Assembly: GCA_035967975.1 (NCBI GenBank)
Contig: JAWQFQ010000012.1
Location: 22,078 to 86,077 of the forward strand
Length of the DNA stretch: 64,000 bases
Direction of reading: 5' to 3'
DNA from: Scytonema sp035967975
GTDB lineage: Bacteria > Cyanobacteriota > Cyanobacteriia > Cyanobacteriales > Nostocaceae
Shown here: positions 53,575 through 63,330 of the stretch, piece after piece
Position numbering within the stretch: the first letter of the stretch is position 1
How the letters are laid out: the number at the start of each line of letters is the position of its first letter
Notes under the pieces: model-generated
Told to the model about the DNA's origin: nothing
Databases searched by the model: none
The model's input: only the letters and a program-made list of their open reading frames with translations
Program-made: the position numbers and the translations under genes

Positions 53575-55629
53575 TCAATCAAACTGATTTTGGTGATTTG
53601 TTTTAACCCAATACAGATATTTTTCAGAGACTACTAAAAAATTCTTTTCCACTAAAGAGTTTATATCTTCTAATTTTTCAGATGCTTCTTGCTTAAGATT
53701 AAGATATGGATCTTTTTCTAATGCCTGCCAATACATTTTATATTCATGACTTGCAGACACAGCATATCTGTCCGTTTTTACAGCTTCCTGAACTTTGTCA
53801 TAAAAGGAACTAAGAAAAGGGTAATGTAGTAAAACGCACGTAAAATCAGCTATATTTGCATTCAAAACATGATGACAATTAACAAAAATCTTAATTTTCT
53901 TATTGACAAGAACTAAAGCCGCTTTTGTTAAGCAGTTGTTAGTACCAAACACAGTTTTACGAATTCCACCCCAGTGCCAATTCAAATTTTTATTCGATAC
54001 TGTTTCATAAGGATACTTTTTCTTACAAATATTCGAGATATCATAATAAGGATAAGTTTCTTTAAGAGAATCTTCCTTTTGACTCTTTAAACTTGCTAAA
54101 TTTTTATCTGAAAATAAATCTAACATTTGCGCTACGACGGCTGTGTAACAATTCTTATTGAGATAAGTTAACAGTGAGTTGATATTCACGAAATTAGAAT
54201 AAGGATAATCAAAAAGTTCATCAATATCGGCAAAAATATTCCATTTATTTTTTGAGAATCTATTAACTAAATAATGTTTCATGATAGTTTCATATTTTCT
54301 GTATGGACATTTAGTTTGAAGAATAGTGACTTTATGATATTTCCTTGCTATTTCAATAGTGCCATCCGTTGAGTTATTATCTAGAAAAACTATATGCTTA
54401 ACTCCTAATGTAAGATAATGTTCAATAAATGACTTGATATAAAGCTCTCCATTTCTAACAACACACAACACTATCAATTCGTCGATAGCGTAATTTATTT
54501 CCTTGAGTCCATAAATATGTCTTATACTAGCTTTTAGAACCAGAGGACGAACATAAAGCTCCATTATGTTTCCAGGATTGAGGCAGAGTGAAATTATCCT
54601 GCGTGTTTTCCCCCTTATCCATTGGGCTCCAAACCACAAAAATAGCAAACCTACTGCCTTAATAATTCCAAAGGAATGGCTAGTCTTAAGTGCTTCTATA
54701 AGTAAAGCACTTGCAGCTGCCATATCGCCATCAGCAAGCATTTGGCGTGCAGTTCCAGGTAAGTAATAAGTTCCAAGTGCCCAATGCGCGTACGTTTCTC
54801 TGGCTTTACTTATTAGTTGCTTGGCAATTTTATGAGGCAAATAAGTAGATAAATATGTGTCAATAATTTCAGCAGCTATACGCATATCTCGAATATAACC
54901 GCCAGTGCGAACTGAAGTAGAAGCAAGATTATTGGCTGCCTTCAATCGATAAACTGCTAGTGGTTCAGCTTCGTACCACACTGGATAACGTGTAGCAATA
55001 CGAACCCACATTTCCCAGTCCTCACCACAGCAGGATATGCGACGGTCAAATCCCCCCAGTTGTTCATATACTGTACGACGCACAACAATTGAGGGTGTGG
55101 TCAAACGCTGTCCAGCAGCGATTTTTTCCAACCAATCACTCAAAATACCACTTTCAGGTTGTTCTAACCCTGAAATTCGTTGCCAATGACTATCCTCATC
55201 CATATAAATATGGCGACAAAAAGCAGCTCCTATTTCTGAATGTTGCTCAAAGGCTTTTTGCAATTTGCAATAGAAACCATTTAGTACACAGTCATCGCCA
55301 TGCAGTAGGTGAATTAACTTTCCTCGAGATCGCTGTAAACAAGTTTCAAAATTTTTAATAAAGCCTACATTCTTAGGTTGTCTATAAAAACTGATACGAC
55401 CATGACCTATTTCTTCTACAACTGCTGCTGGATCGTCTTTTGTAGAATGGTCATCGACCACTTCAATCTGCATAATCTCTGAACCTGGATCTTGGGATAG
55501 GATACTAGCTAGTGTCTCACGCAGATAGTTAGCACAGTTGTATGTTGGAATCATTACAGACCAAAGCGGTTGTGCTTCTCCTTCTGGAACTGGTGGAATA
55601 ATTGCGCGGTATGGATGTTGCTCATTCAT
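53575..55629 (-). CDS. Two-domain glycosyltransferase: GT2 plus GT92-like
   Basis: 684 residues from the ATG at 55629. Domain 1 (~1-345) is a GT2 transferase (VEVVDDHSTKD, LLHGDD) duplicated as the separate gene at 51148-52200. Domain 2 (~375-684) is a second GT-A domain of the Glyco_tranf_2_4/GT92 type: LCVVRNGELYIKSFIEHYL, FLDNNSTDGT, FADIDELFDYP and a late HWGG. The fusion could add two consecutive sugars. A sequencing-independent check is that the linker keeps one frame, which it does. Confidence 0.88.
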   Translation of the reverse strand: MNEQHPYRAIIPPVPEGEAQPLWSVMIPTYNCANYLRETLASILSQDPGSEIMQIEVVDDHSTKDDPAAVVEEIGHGRISFYRQPKNVGFIKNFETCLQRSRGKLIHLLHGDDCVLNGFYCKLQKAFEQHSEIGAAFCRHIYMDEDSHWQRISGLEQPESGILSDWLEKIAAGQRLTTPSIVVRRTVYEQLGGFDRRISCCGEDWEMWVRIATRYPVWYEAEPLAVYRLKAANNLASTSVRTGGYIRDMRIAAEIIDTYLSTYLPHKIAKQLISKARETYAHWALGTYYLPGTARQMLADGDMAAASALLIEALKTSHSFGIIKAVGLLFLWFGAQWIRGKTRRIISLCLNPGNIMELYVRPLVLKASIRHIYGLKEINYAIDELIVLCVVRNGELYIKSFIEHYLTLGVKHIVFLDNNSTDGTIEIARKYHKVTILQTKCPYRKYETIMKHYLVNRFSKNKWNIFADIDELFDYPYSNFVNINSLLTYLNKNCYTAVVAQMLDLFSDKNLASLKSQKEDSLKETYPYYDISNICKKKYPYETVSNKNLNWHWGGIRKTVFGTNNCLTKAALVLVNKKIKIFVNCHHVLNANIADFTCVLLHYPFLSSFYDKVQEAVKTDRYAVSASHEYKMYWQALEKDPYLNLKQEASEKLEDINSLVEKNFLVVSEKYLYWVKTNHQNQFD

Positions 55630-55674
55630 AATCAAAGTCCTAAAGTCTTAATATATAGACAAAATATAGTTTTT

Positions 55675-56982
55675 TTATATATTTAAATTAGTCATCTGCA
55701 TAACATCAAAATTACATATAACCAGTCCATCAGCACTCGACTTAATACCAAGTCCTTCAACTTGAAGATTCATGACTTCAATTTCAAATGCCGATTCAGT
55801 AAAATCAAAGACTGCTCCTATTAGTGGATCGGCAAGCCACAAAACAACTACGTAGACACCAGGATTTAGATATAGTTTTTCAATTTTTATTTTCACTATA
55901 TTCTTTCCCTTTTGAAGAGTTAGAATTTCACCGAGTGCAAGAGAATCAGCGTTAACCAGTTTGGTTCCAAATTTGTCCAACAGAGAAACAGCAATACTTC
56001 CAATACGTCTAACTGAATCTGATTCAATAGCTAATAAAACTTCAAGCGGACCGTTTGAATAAGGTTGAAACGCAGTAGCTTCGTTAAGACCACTATATTG
56101 GACTGCGACAAATTGAGCTTCCCTTGTTCCCATCTTTCGGCTGACTTGTGATACATCAATCCATTGATTAGGCGAAGCTTGTATGGTCGAATTATTAGAT
56201 ATATAGCGCGTAACAACACTTTCTGTTTCACCTTGGGCTGTCAATTGACCCCGTTCTAGCATTATGCATTGGGAGCATAATCGTTGGATTGCATCTATAT
56301 TGTGGCTTACAAATAGAACAGTTCGGCCTTGGTCCTTGGAGACATCCTGCATCTTACCTAGGCATTTTTTTTGAAACTGGGCATCACCTACTGCTAAAAC
56401 TTCATCCACGATTAAGATTTCTGGATCTAAATGAGCAGCTACTGCAAATGCTAGCCTTACATACATCCCTGATGAATACCGTTTGACAGGCGTATCTAAA
56501 AACTTTTCAACTTCAGCAAAAGCAACGATTTCATCAAACTTTCTTTTAATTTCTTCTCGACTCATTCCAAGAATTGCTCCATTGAGAAATATATTTTCTC
56601 TACCTGTTAATTCTGGATGAAAACCTGTACCCACTTCTAAAAGACTTGCAACTCTTCCTATAATTGAAATTCTCCCTTGAGTAGGCTCTACAATTCTACT
56701 TAAAATTTTCAGTAACGTTGATTTTCCAGCACCATTACGACCAAGAATGCCAACTCTCTCACCTTGCTGAATTTCAAATGAAACATCTTTTAAAGCCCAA
56801 AAATCTTCACGGGTTCTTTTGATTTTTTCTGACTGAGAAGGCTGGATTAGTTTTTGACCTAAATACTTTGCTTTCTCTGTCATCACATCTCGCAAAGAGT
56901 TGTAGTTGCTCTTTCCTACTTGCTGTTGCCCTAAAACGTATTTTTTACTTAAATTTCTAACTCTAATAACTGTATTAGTCAC
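55675..56982 (-). CDS. wzt: Wzt-type polysaccharide ABC exporter ATPase
   Basis: 435 residues, GTG start with GAGGA 8 bp upstream. Walker A LGRNGAGKST, signature YSSGMYVRL, Walker B ILIVDEVLAVGD. The C-terminal ~165 residues are a Wzt-type beta domain that in other systems binds the modified chain end. It lies 12 bp after its permease gene. Together they flip and export a lipid-linked polysaccharide across the inner membrane. Confidence 0.92.
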   Translation of the reverse strand: MTNTVIRVRNLSKKYVLGQQQVGKSNYNSLRDVMTEKAKYLGQKLIQPSQSEKIKRTREDFWALKDVSFEIQQGERVGILGRNGAGKSTLLKILSRIVEPTQGRISIIGRVASLLEVGTGFHPELTGRENIFLNGAILGMSREEIKRKFDEIVAFAEVEKFLDTPVKRYSSGMYVRLAFAVAAHLDPEILIVDEVLAVGDAQFQKKCLGKMQDVSKDQGRTVLFVSHNIDAIQRLCSQCIMLERGQLTAQGETESVVTRYISNNSTIQASPNQWIDVSQVSRKMGTREAQFVAVQYSGLNEATAFQPYSNGPLEVLLAIESDSVRRIGSIAVSLLDKFGTKLVNADSLALGEILTLQKGKNIVKIKIEKLYLNPGVYVVVLWLADPLIGAVFDFTESAFEIEVMNLQVEGLGIKSSADGLVICNFDVMQMTNLNI

Positions 56983-56994
56983 GTGTTTTCCTCA

Positions 56995-57822
56995 TCATAT
57001 CACATCTGCAAATTTGCGTTCCATTTTGCGGAAATACCAAATTCCGCTTATGAGCAATAAAACAACTAGTCCTAGCGATAGCATGAATCCGGGCAAATAA
57101 ATAGTTGATTCTTTACCCAAAATAGCCCACCGGAAGCCATCAATTACCCCCACCATTGGATTCAATGAGTAGAGTAAACGCCACTGTTGGGGTACGATTT
57201 TGCTGCTAAACCCTACAGGAGAAATATACAGACCAAACTGGACAATAAACGGCACAATGTATCGAAAGTCTCGATACTCTACATTCAACGCTGCCAACCA
57301 CAATCCCGCACCAATTGCAGTGGCGAAGGCAATCAAAATAAATAATAGCAGAGTCAAAATACGGCCATTTGGTAAAAAATTGTACCACGCCATTAATCCG
57401 AGTAAAATCATACCAGAAATCATAAAGTCTACAAAGCTGACAATGACAGAACTAATGGGGACAATCAACCGAGGAAAGTAGACTTTAGAAAGCAAATTGC
57501 TGTTGTTAAGTAAGCTATTACTGCATTCTGTCAGTGCAGTGGCAAAAAATTGCCAAGGTAATAAAGCGGAATACACCAGAATTGCATATGGTGCATCTCC
57601 TTCACTAGGCAGTTTTGCTAAATTGCCGAAGACAACGGTAAACACCACCATTGTTAAAAATGGGCGAATTAATGCCCACGCCATCCCAATCACAGTTTGC
57701 TTGTAGCGCACTAAAATATCACGCCACGCCAGAAAGTAAAATAGCTCCCGATAAGTCCAGATATCTTTCCAGTACTGGGTCTCAACTCGTCCCGCTTCAA
57801 TGATCAGCTCTTTCGTATTCAT
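56995..57822 (-). CDS. wzm: Wzm-type polysaccharide ABC exporter permease
   Basis: 275 residues, six hydrophobic segments of the ABC-2 permease type. Conserved: amphipathic N-terminal RELFYFLAWRDILVRYKQT, then the LNVEYRDFRYIVPF and LNPMVGVIDGFRWA blocks of polysaccharide/polyol phosphate exporters. It pairs with the downstream ATPase (12-bp gap). It is the only exporter permease seen in the cluster. Confidence 0.93.
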   Translation of the reverse strand: MNTKELIIEAGRVETQYWKDIWTYRELFYFLAWRDILVRYKQTVIGMAWALIRPFLTMVVFTVVFGNLAKLPSEGDAPYAILVYSALLPWQFFATALTECSNSLLNNSNLLSKVYFPRLIVPISSVIVSFVDFMISGMILLGLMAWYNFLPNGRILTLLLFILIAFATAIGAGLWLAALNVEYRDFRYIVPFIVQFGLYISPVGFSSKIVPQQWRLLYSLNPMVGVIDGFRWAILGKESTIYLPGFMLSLGLVVLLLISGIWYFRKMERKFADVI

Positions 57823-58108
57823 TTATGTTGTATTTTCTAAACATCGTGATATTTTCTATCAGAAAAATATATTTAAGGTTCAAAAAAAAATCCGGTTTTG
57901 TCTTCTAAATCAAGATTTTTTGATGAAATTTCTAGCTCGGAAAGTATAATTTGCATATTCATAATTGATTTTCAACACTTAATGCTTCAGAAAAAAATAT
58001 GTCCTGATCTAAGAAATTTAATTGAACGTCCCACTTAAAAATTGATATTTCAATGTTTCCCGTCGATTCACCTTGTTACACTTAATCGGTTCCTTCCCTA
58101 AAACTGAG

Positions 58109-59347
58109 TCAGTTTGAAGAATGCGAGCGTTTCTCTAAAATCTGACCGTACAACTGGATGTACCGTTGTGCTTGAAGTTCTAAAGTATACTCTGCCAAAG
58201 CGATCGCCCGACAATTTTGACTCATGCGATGGCGTAGCTTTTCGTCTTCTAACAACTCAACAATTCCATGACAGAAATCATCAGCATTTTCTGGTGTAGC
58301 TAAGTAGCCCGTGACTCCGGGACGCACTAAATCAGGGACACCTCCAATTTTGAACGAAACCATTGGGGTACCACACGCCATACTCTCTTGTAGGACTAGG
58401 GGAAGATTATCGGCACGGGTTGGAAAAATAAACAAATCAGAAGCAGAATAAGCAATGGATTTTAGACGATCGCTACTGACATAACCAAGATTGACACTAG
58501 TTATCCCTACTGCCTCAGAAATTGTCTCACCACCATGACCCAAGGTTAACAAAACTGTTTCGGCTTTCAGTGATGGGGGTAATTTTTGTAACCCTTTCAG
58601 TAGGATATCTCCACCCTTACGAGAATCTTGTAAGCTATCAGCCCCAAACATGAGAACTTTTTTACCAACAGGAATACCAAGCAAAGAACGGCACTGTTCG
58701 GGATCGAGAGGTTGGTATGCCTCCGTATCAATACCATACGGAATATGATGTATGGGTAAAGGACTAAACATACTCAATTGAGCTTGCTCTGTTAACCATT
58801 TGCTAGGAGTCACGATCGTGAGATTGGCGCGACTGTAAACCCAGTTCTTTAGCCTCCACTCTAAGCGAGTACTATCTCTCACAATTTTTGGGTAGCTCTC
58901 TGGATAAGGACATTGACCACATCCAGTTTTCCAGCGATCGCAGTCATAGCTGTAAGCACAATGCCCCGTAAAACTCCACATATCATGGAGAGTAAAAACA
59001 GCTGGCTTATTTTCAGCGAGTGATGGTATGGCTAGATAATTGAAAGTTCCACTATGCAGGTTGTGGAAGTTAAGGATATCTGCCTCCTTATAGAAAGGAT
59101 GCTTGGGGATATCAAAAGCGCCAATGAAATGGAGATAATTTAAACCCAGAGGATGGCTAAAGCGACGCAGAATTTTAGCTTGAAAAGTTTTTCGAGCTAT
59201 GGTCGCTACACGATCACTGTTGATTTTCTTTGTTCCTACAAACAACCGCGAGTTAGCCCCTTGAGCAAGCAAACCTTGATGGAGTCGATAGCCTGCGATC
59301 GCGGCTCCTCCAGAAACATCAGATTGATTAATGTGTAGGATGTGCAT
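58109..59347 (-). CDS. GT4 glycosyltransferase
   Basis: 412 residues. Starts MHILHINQSDVSGGAAIAGY, followed by HDMWSFTGHCAY with Cys pairs (CDRWKTGCGQCPY), characteristic of a WcaC/WcaI-like GT4 group. Donor half has LMFGADSLQDSRKGGDIL and LPLVLQESMACGTPMV. Retaining transferase; the sugar is unknown. A 286-bp gap without a gene separates it from wzm. Confidence 0.9.
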   Translation of the reverse strand: MHILHINQSDVSGGAAIAGYRLHQGLLAQGANSRLFVGTKKINSDRVATIARKTFQAKILRRFSHPLGLNYLHFIGAFDIPKHPFYKEADILNFHNLHSGTFNYLAIPSLAENKPAVFTLHDMWSFTGHCAYSYDCDRWKTGCGQCPYPESYPKIVRDSTRLEWRLKNWVYSRANLTIVTPSKWLTEQAQLSMFSPLPIHHIPYGIDTEAYQPLDPEQCRSLLGIPVGKKVLMFGADSLQDSRKGGDILLKGLQKLPPSLKAETVLLTLGHGGETISEAVGITSVNLGYVSSDRLKSIAYSASDLFIFPTRADNLPLVLQESMACGTPMVSFKIGGVPDLVRPGVTGYLATPENADDFCHGIVELLEDEKLRHRMSQNCRAIALAEYTLELQAQRYIQLYGQILEKRSHSSN

Positions 59348-59938
59348 AACCTAGTTACATTATTTATACAGGTTTTCCAGCGAGCGTTGATCTACTGACA
59401 TCTTGCACCATTCTCAACAATATCTAAAAAACCAGGTTTCTCAACGAAAACTTAAGCTTTTCTAGCGTCGTCATTCTCAAGAAACCCGGTTTTTGGCCCA
59501 GCTGCAAGATATGAGTCTATCTGTGTTGGTATCCAAAAACTTTAGAAATGGTATGATAATGAGTAACCCGTTAGTGAGAACTGGGTGGACAACTGGTCTG
59601 GGAAAGAATCAGGTTGTTTCTCATAAAAGTATTTTGAGTCACCCAAAAAATACTGTTGCTATACAGTTACAAGTTAATTTACTTCTTATTGTTCTTAAGT
59701 TCAGGATTTATCTTACGTATTATAGGTGGTTTTTATCTAATCTTTATGAAAGAGGTCTAGAGTATAAAGATATACTAAACAATTAATGAGCTTCAAGAAA
59801 GTTGTATGTAATGCTGATAATATAGAAACAACAAAGGTAACAGCGTGGTCGAAAAGCTAGCGATCGCTAGTCCATTTTAAAGATAGACTTATGCGATCGC
59901 TTTAGCGGTAAAATCTAGTTAAGAAATATGGAGGAGCT
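59348..59938. other. Spacer with a composite repeat
   Basis: 591 bp. 59401-59419 repeats TCTTGCACCATTCTCAACA of 9761-9779. AAAAACCAGGTTTCT (59427-59441) and AGAAACCCGGTTTTT (59480-59494) form separated inverted arms of the REP family. Two GCGATCGC sites lie near 59868 and 59893. A 97-codon plus-strand frame is not convincing as a gene. Confidence 0.5.
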
Positions 59939-60907
59939 TCACGACTGAACAAGATATTTGTCAGTATTCTTCTTAAGAAGAAGATGTATCTTATACAGTA
60001 GAGGGAAAGTCTTTTTGACTTGATACTTAGTAGAGTCAATTACTTTTCGGGCTAGTAATTTAAGATACTTCCTATCAAGAGTTAACCGCCATAACAGCCA
60101 TCTCATTTCAAAAGGTGACAGCAGAAGTTCCATTCCCAACTCTCTTGCTGCTATTCTCCGTTGTTCTTCTAGAGAGCAATTAGGAAACTTAAAATACTTG
60201 TTGTATTTGGTTTCCCATTTTCGATGATGGTTTGTATAGTCTAGATTTTGGTAGTTTGGATCTTCGGATTTAGTTCTAAATTCAGGACCATAAAAGAACG
60301 AGGATAAACCCATGACTGAAGCAAATAATAAAGCAGAAGTCATTTGATTAGAGAAAGCGTACTTTTTGTCATGCGTATTAGCAATGAAATTTGTTAAAAA
60401 CTGTGTTTCAAACAGGTTATTGCCATTGCTAACAACTTTGAACCCTCTCTTCAAGAAAGGTTTATCTAAACCTTTGTCTCGATCTAAATGATAAATACAC
60501 ACAGTGATAGGCTTGTATTCATCTGGTAATTTGTCAAGTAGATCAGCATATTCTTCAAAGTCGCAATCTACATCAATGAGTTTGCTAGAATGGCAAGGGA
60601 AAACGATAGAGCCCTTTCTTTGTGAATCTGGAATTTCAGAGTATTTCATGAGTTTCAAGAGATACAGAAAAGGTGCTCCAATTGACCGAGTATTTATGCT
60701 ATCAAATTGTTGTCTATACTGGTCTTCTAGCCAGTGAGACCAGTACCAGTTTTCAGGAACGTCACAACGAGCATCGTGTGCAGTGGGAATGATAGACCAT
60801 CCATGCTGAATGGCTACAGGACAGGGTAGAAAAAGGGGGTATTTTGCATATCTTTTCAAAATTTCCCCGATGCCATAATAGGTTACACTTGGATAAAACT
60901 CTTTCAT
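59939..60907 (-). CDS. Unrecognised polysaccharide-cluster protein
   Basis: 322 residues, GAGGA ribosome-binding site. Starts FYPSVTYYGIGEILKRYAKY, then PCPVAIQHGWSIIP. Midway VVSNGNNLFETQFLTNFIAN and SNQMTSALLFASVMGL resemble the donor-site layout of GT-B capsule-type transferases, but I cannot name the family. The C-terminus is basic, and may bind the membrane. It lies between a GT4 gene and the nonulosonate synthase fusion, so a glycosyltransferase role is plausible. Confidence 0.7.
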   Translation of the reverse strand: MKEFYPSVTYYGIGEILKRYAKYPLFLPCPVAIQHGWSIIPTAHDARCDVPENWYWSHWLEDQYRQQFDSINTRSIGAPFLYLLKLMKYSEIPDSQRKGSIVFPCHSSKLIDVDCDFEEYADLLDKLPDEYKPITVCIYHLDRDKGLDKPFLKRGFKVVSNGNNLFETQFLTNFIANTHDKKYAFSNQMTSALLFASVMGLSSFFYGPEFRTKSEDPNYQNLDYTNHHRKWETKYNKYFKFPNCSLEEQRRIAARELGMELLLSPFEMRWLLWRLTLDRKYLKLLARKVIDSTKYQVKKTFPLLYKIHLLLKKNTDKYLVQS

Positions 60908-60939
60908 GATTCCTCTTCAAAACTTCTAGCAACTTAAGG

Positions 60940-61048
60940 GTTTAGCTAATAGCTATCAGCTATCTTTTGGTTTTATATTCACCGAATGATATTGAGTAAG
61001 CTACTGAAATACTCAAATATTTGATAGCTGATAGCTGACGGCTGATAG
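60940..61048. repeat. STRR arrays in inverted orientation
   Basis: AGCTAATAGCTATCAGCTATC near 60945 and GATAGCTGATAGCTGACGGC near 61021 are made of 7-bp units and are mutually complementary in large part. They flank ~55 bp and could form a hairpin after the NeuB-fusion gene, acting as a terminator or mRNA 3' end. Confidence 0.65.
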
Positions 61049-61052
61049 CTTC

Positions 61053-63317
61053 TCAAACAACTGCCAATAACTTCTCTAGTTTTTCAAGAGCAGTCCAAAA
61101 TCCTTCTCCTTCATTTTTGTGTCCTTGCCAAATTTCTGGAATAAAAGAAGCTTTTGGGGATGTTTTTTCCAAATTTTCAGCTAAAGCTGGAAAATCAATA
61201 TTTCCTTCGCCAATTTGAAGACCTTCACCGTCCACACCGTCAGCATCAGCAATATGGAGATGAGCAGTTAATGGTCCTACTTGTTCAATAAAACTTTTGA
61301 AAGATTGTTTGTGATGGTTACAAGCAAGTTTAGAATGGGATATGTCTAAACACACTCGATATCCATATTGGCGGCAAAATTCAACAGTATCCTCAGGATC
61401 TACGAATAAGTTATGGTAACGCTGACCACCAAAGTGCCAGGGAAATGGAGGCATTGTTTGAGGAATTATTTCTACTCCTTCCGTATCAAGTGCGGTTAAA
61501 CTGTCACGAAGTAAATTGTAAAAATTGCTACGTTTAGAATGAGGGAGTGGTGCATCAATGGTAAAACCACCAATGTTAGTGACAATACAAGGTCGAGAAG
61601 ACTGCTTGAAAAAGGGTTTCAAGTCACGGGTTATATTAATCACTCGTTGTAATTCGCGAATAGAATGCTGACGATAGTTTTCATCTAAGGAACATAAATC
61701 CAAAATATGGTCACCAGAAAATAACTCTGGGCTGTGAACTACTAAATCTAAGTCATATGGCTGGTCAAAATATTGATAAATATCCTGCTCTAAATCTTTG
61801 TAGCTAAGGTGAAACTCGAGCAAGTCAGGATTTGTTTTCGCCAAAATGGTTTTAAAGTCATGATAGCGAACGGGTACACCCCAAGGACGTTGAAATCTAT
61901 AGTGACGGGCTTGAACGTGCTCTTGTTCTAAGTCGCTGGGAAAGAAAAAGTCACCTGCCTTAAAGTACCTTTTGGCTTTTAGTCCGATAAGTTCAGCTTT
62001 ACGATTGGGTTGTAAACCGCGTCCAGGGCTTTTGACTTCAATCATTTCTGCTGCAATCACTTGTCCCGGTTGTAAATTGCAGTTAATCATCAGACTTTTG
62101 GCGAGAGTTTCGCGGTTCATAAGTTCTCCCTGGCTAAGTCTGCGTTCAGAGGCAGCTCCTAAAGCTTCTTCGACTTGGCGAATACCCCGCACCATTGCTT
62201 TAAATTCGTCTGGGAGTAAACTCACTTTATGGTCGTTGCCTTCCATAGACTTATCTAGGGTAAAGTGTTTTTCAATCACCTTTGCGCCTTTAGCAACAGC
62301 TGCGATCGCCACATGAATATCTCGCTCGTGTCCTGAATAGCCTACAGGACAATCACCAATTTCCTTGAGTCGATTGAGATAGTTGAGATTGACATCCTTG
62401 AAGGGTGCAGGGTAAGTAGAGTTACAGTGCAGCAATATATACATTGCTCCTAAGCGCTGTAAAAGGTTAGCTGTTTCTGCAATTTCTGCTTCGGTTGACA
62501 TACCTGTAGAGCAAATTATCGGTTTGCCAGTTTGAGCAAGTGCGTTTAGCAAGTCATGATTCGTCAAATCTGCTGACGCCACCTTATAGGCTGGCATCCT
62601 GTACTCTTCTAAAAGTTGCAAACTTTCTAAATCCCAAGGAGTACATAGAGGCAGAATATCTTGCTTTTTGCAGTAGTCAAAAGCAGCTAGCATCTCCTCT
62701 GGACTGAGTTGGAAGCGAGAGAGCAAGTCTAGGGTGTACTGGGAGCCTAAATCTTCACTGGCATCATTAGCATTACCTGCGTTCCGGTACAGCGATCGTA
62801 GACTCCGCATTTGGAACTTAACACAATCAGCTCCTGCTCCTATTGCTTCATCAATCAATTTCTTAGCTAGTTCTAAACTTCCATTGTGATTGTTGCCAAT
62901 CTCTGCAATCACAAAAGTTGGCGACTCTGCATCAATCTTAAATCTATCAATTTGAACACCATTAGGTCGCTTTCTAGCAATTGCAACCAAATGATGATTG
63001 TGGTCTAGCAGAGGTATAAATTCAATTTCATTAGAGAAGTAAGAACGTATTTTTTCAGGTTTATCCTGAAAAAAAGCATACTTAAAGTTTTTATTAGCAA
63101 TCTTCCAAACAGGCTGGTTTAAATCTATATTGCTCTGATTCACCAACCAACGCCTGAAGTCTCCATCAGTCAAAATACCATCTAAAATTCCAGATTCCGT
63201 AACAGAGAAAATAATCCTACTCTTGTTGTCACTAATTTTTTTGAGAGCATTCAGAATATTATCTTCAGAAAAGACAATATATTTTCCTAAATTTCTATCT
63301 ATTTGCATAGGGAACAC
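61053..63317 (-). CDS. CBS-NeuB-SAF-sugar isomerase fusion (nonulosonate synthase)
   Basis: 754 residues. Residues ~1-117 are a CBS pair (ILDGILTDGDFRRWL). Residues ~132-370 are a NeuB-type synthase: IAEIGNNHNG, CVKFQMR, ICSTGMSTEAEI, LHCNSTYPAPF, GYSGHE. A SAF/antifreeze-like domain follows (~395-455, SPGRGLQP). Residues ~480-754 are a xylose-isomerase-like TIM barrel (VCLDISHSKLACNHH, HLHIADADG). NeuB enzymes join phosphoenolpyruvate to an N-acetyl hexosamine to form sialic-acid-like sugars. The start is GTG at 63317 (AAGGAG nearby) or ATG at 63308. The barrel may prepare or check the precursor. Confidence 0.9.
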   Translation of the reverse strand: MFPMQIDRNLGKYIVFSEDNILNALKKISDNKSRIIFSVTESGILDGILTDGDFRRWLVNQSNIDLNQPVWKIANKNFKYAFFQDKPEKIRSYFSNEIEFIPLLDHNHHLVAIARKRPNGVQIDRFKIDAESPTFVIAEIGNNHNGSLELAKKLIDEAIGAGADCVKFQMRSLRSLYRNAGNANDASEDLGSQYTLDLLSRFQLSPEEMLAAFDYCKKQDILPLCTPWDLESLQLLEEYRMPAYKVASADLTNHDLLNALAQTGKPIICSTGMSTEAEIAETANLLQRLGAMYILLHCNSTYPAPFKDVNLNYLNRLKEIGDCPVGYSGHERDIHVAIAAVAKGAKVIEKHFTLDKSMEGNDHKVSLLPDEFKAMVRGIRQVEEALGAASERRLSQGELMNRETLAKSLMINCNLQPGQVIAAEMIEVKSPGRGLQPNRKAELIGLKAKRYFKAGDFFFPSDLEQEHVQARHYRFQRPWGVPVRYHDFKTILAKTNPDLLEFHLSYKDLEQDIYQYFDQPYDLDLVVHSPELFSGDHILDLCSLDENYRQHSIRELQRVINITRDLKPFFKQSSRPCIVTNIGGFTIDAPLPHSKRSNFYNLLRDSLTALDTEGVEIIPQTMPPFPWHFGGQRYHNLFVDPEDTVEFCRQYGYRVCLDISHSKLACNHHKQSFKSFIEQVGPLTAHLHIADADGVDGEGLQIGEGNIDFPALAENLEKTSPKASFIPEIWQGHKNEGEGFWTALEKLEKLLAVV

Positions 63318-63330
63318 ATATCTCCTTTCT

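Noticed and set aside
59493..59786. 97-codon plus-strand frame in the spacer before the cluster's GT4 gene
   Set aside because: It starts within a REP repeat, lacks a ribosome-binding site and runs against all neighbouring genes.
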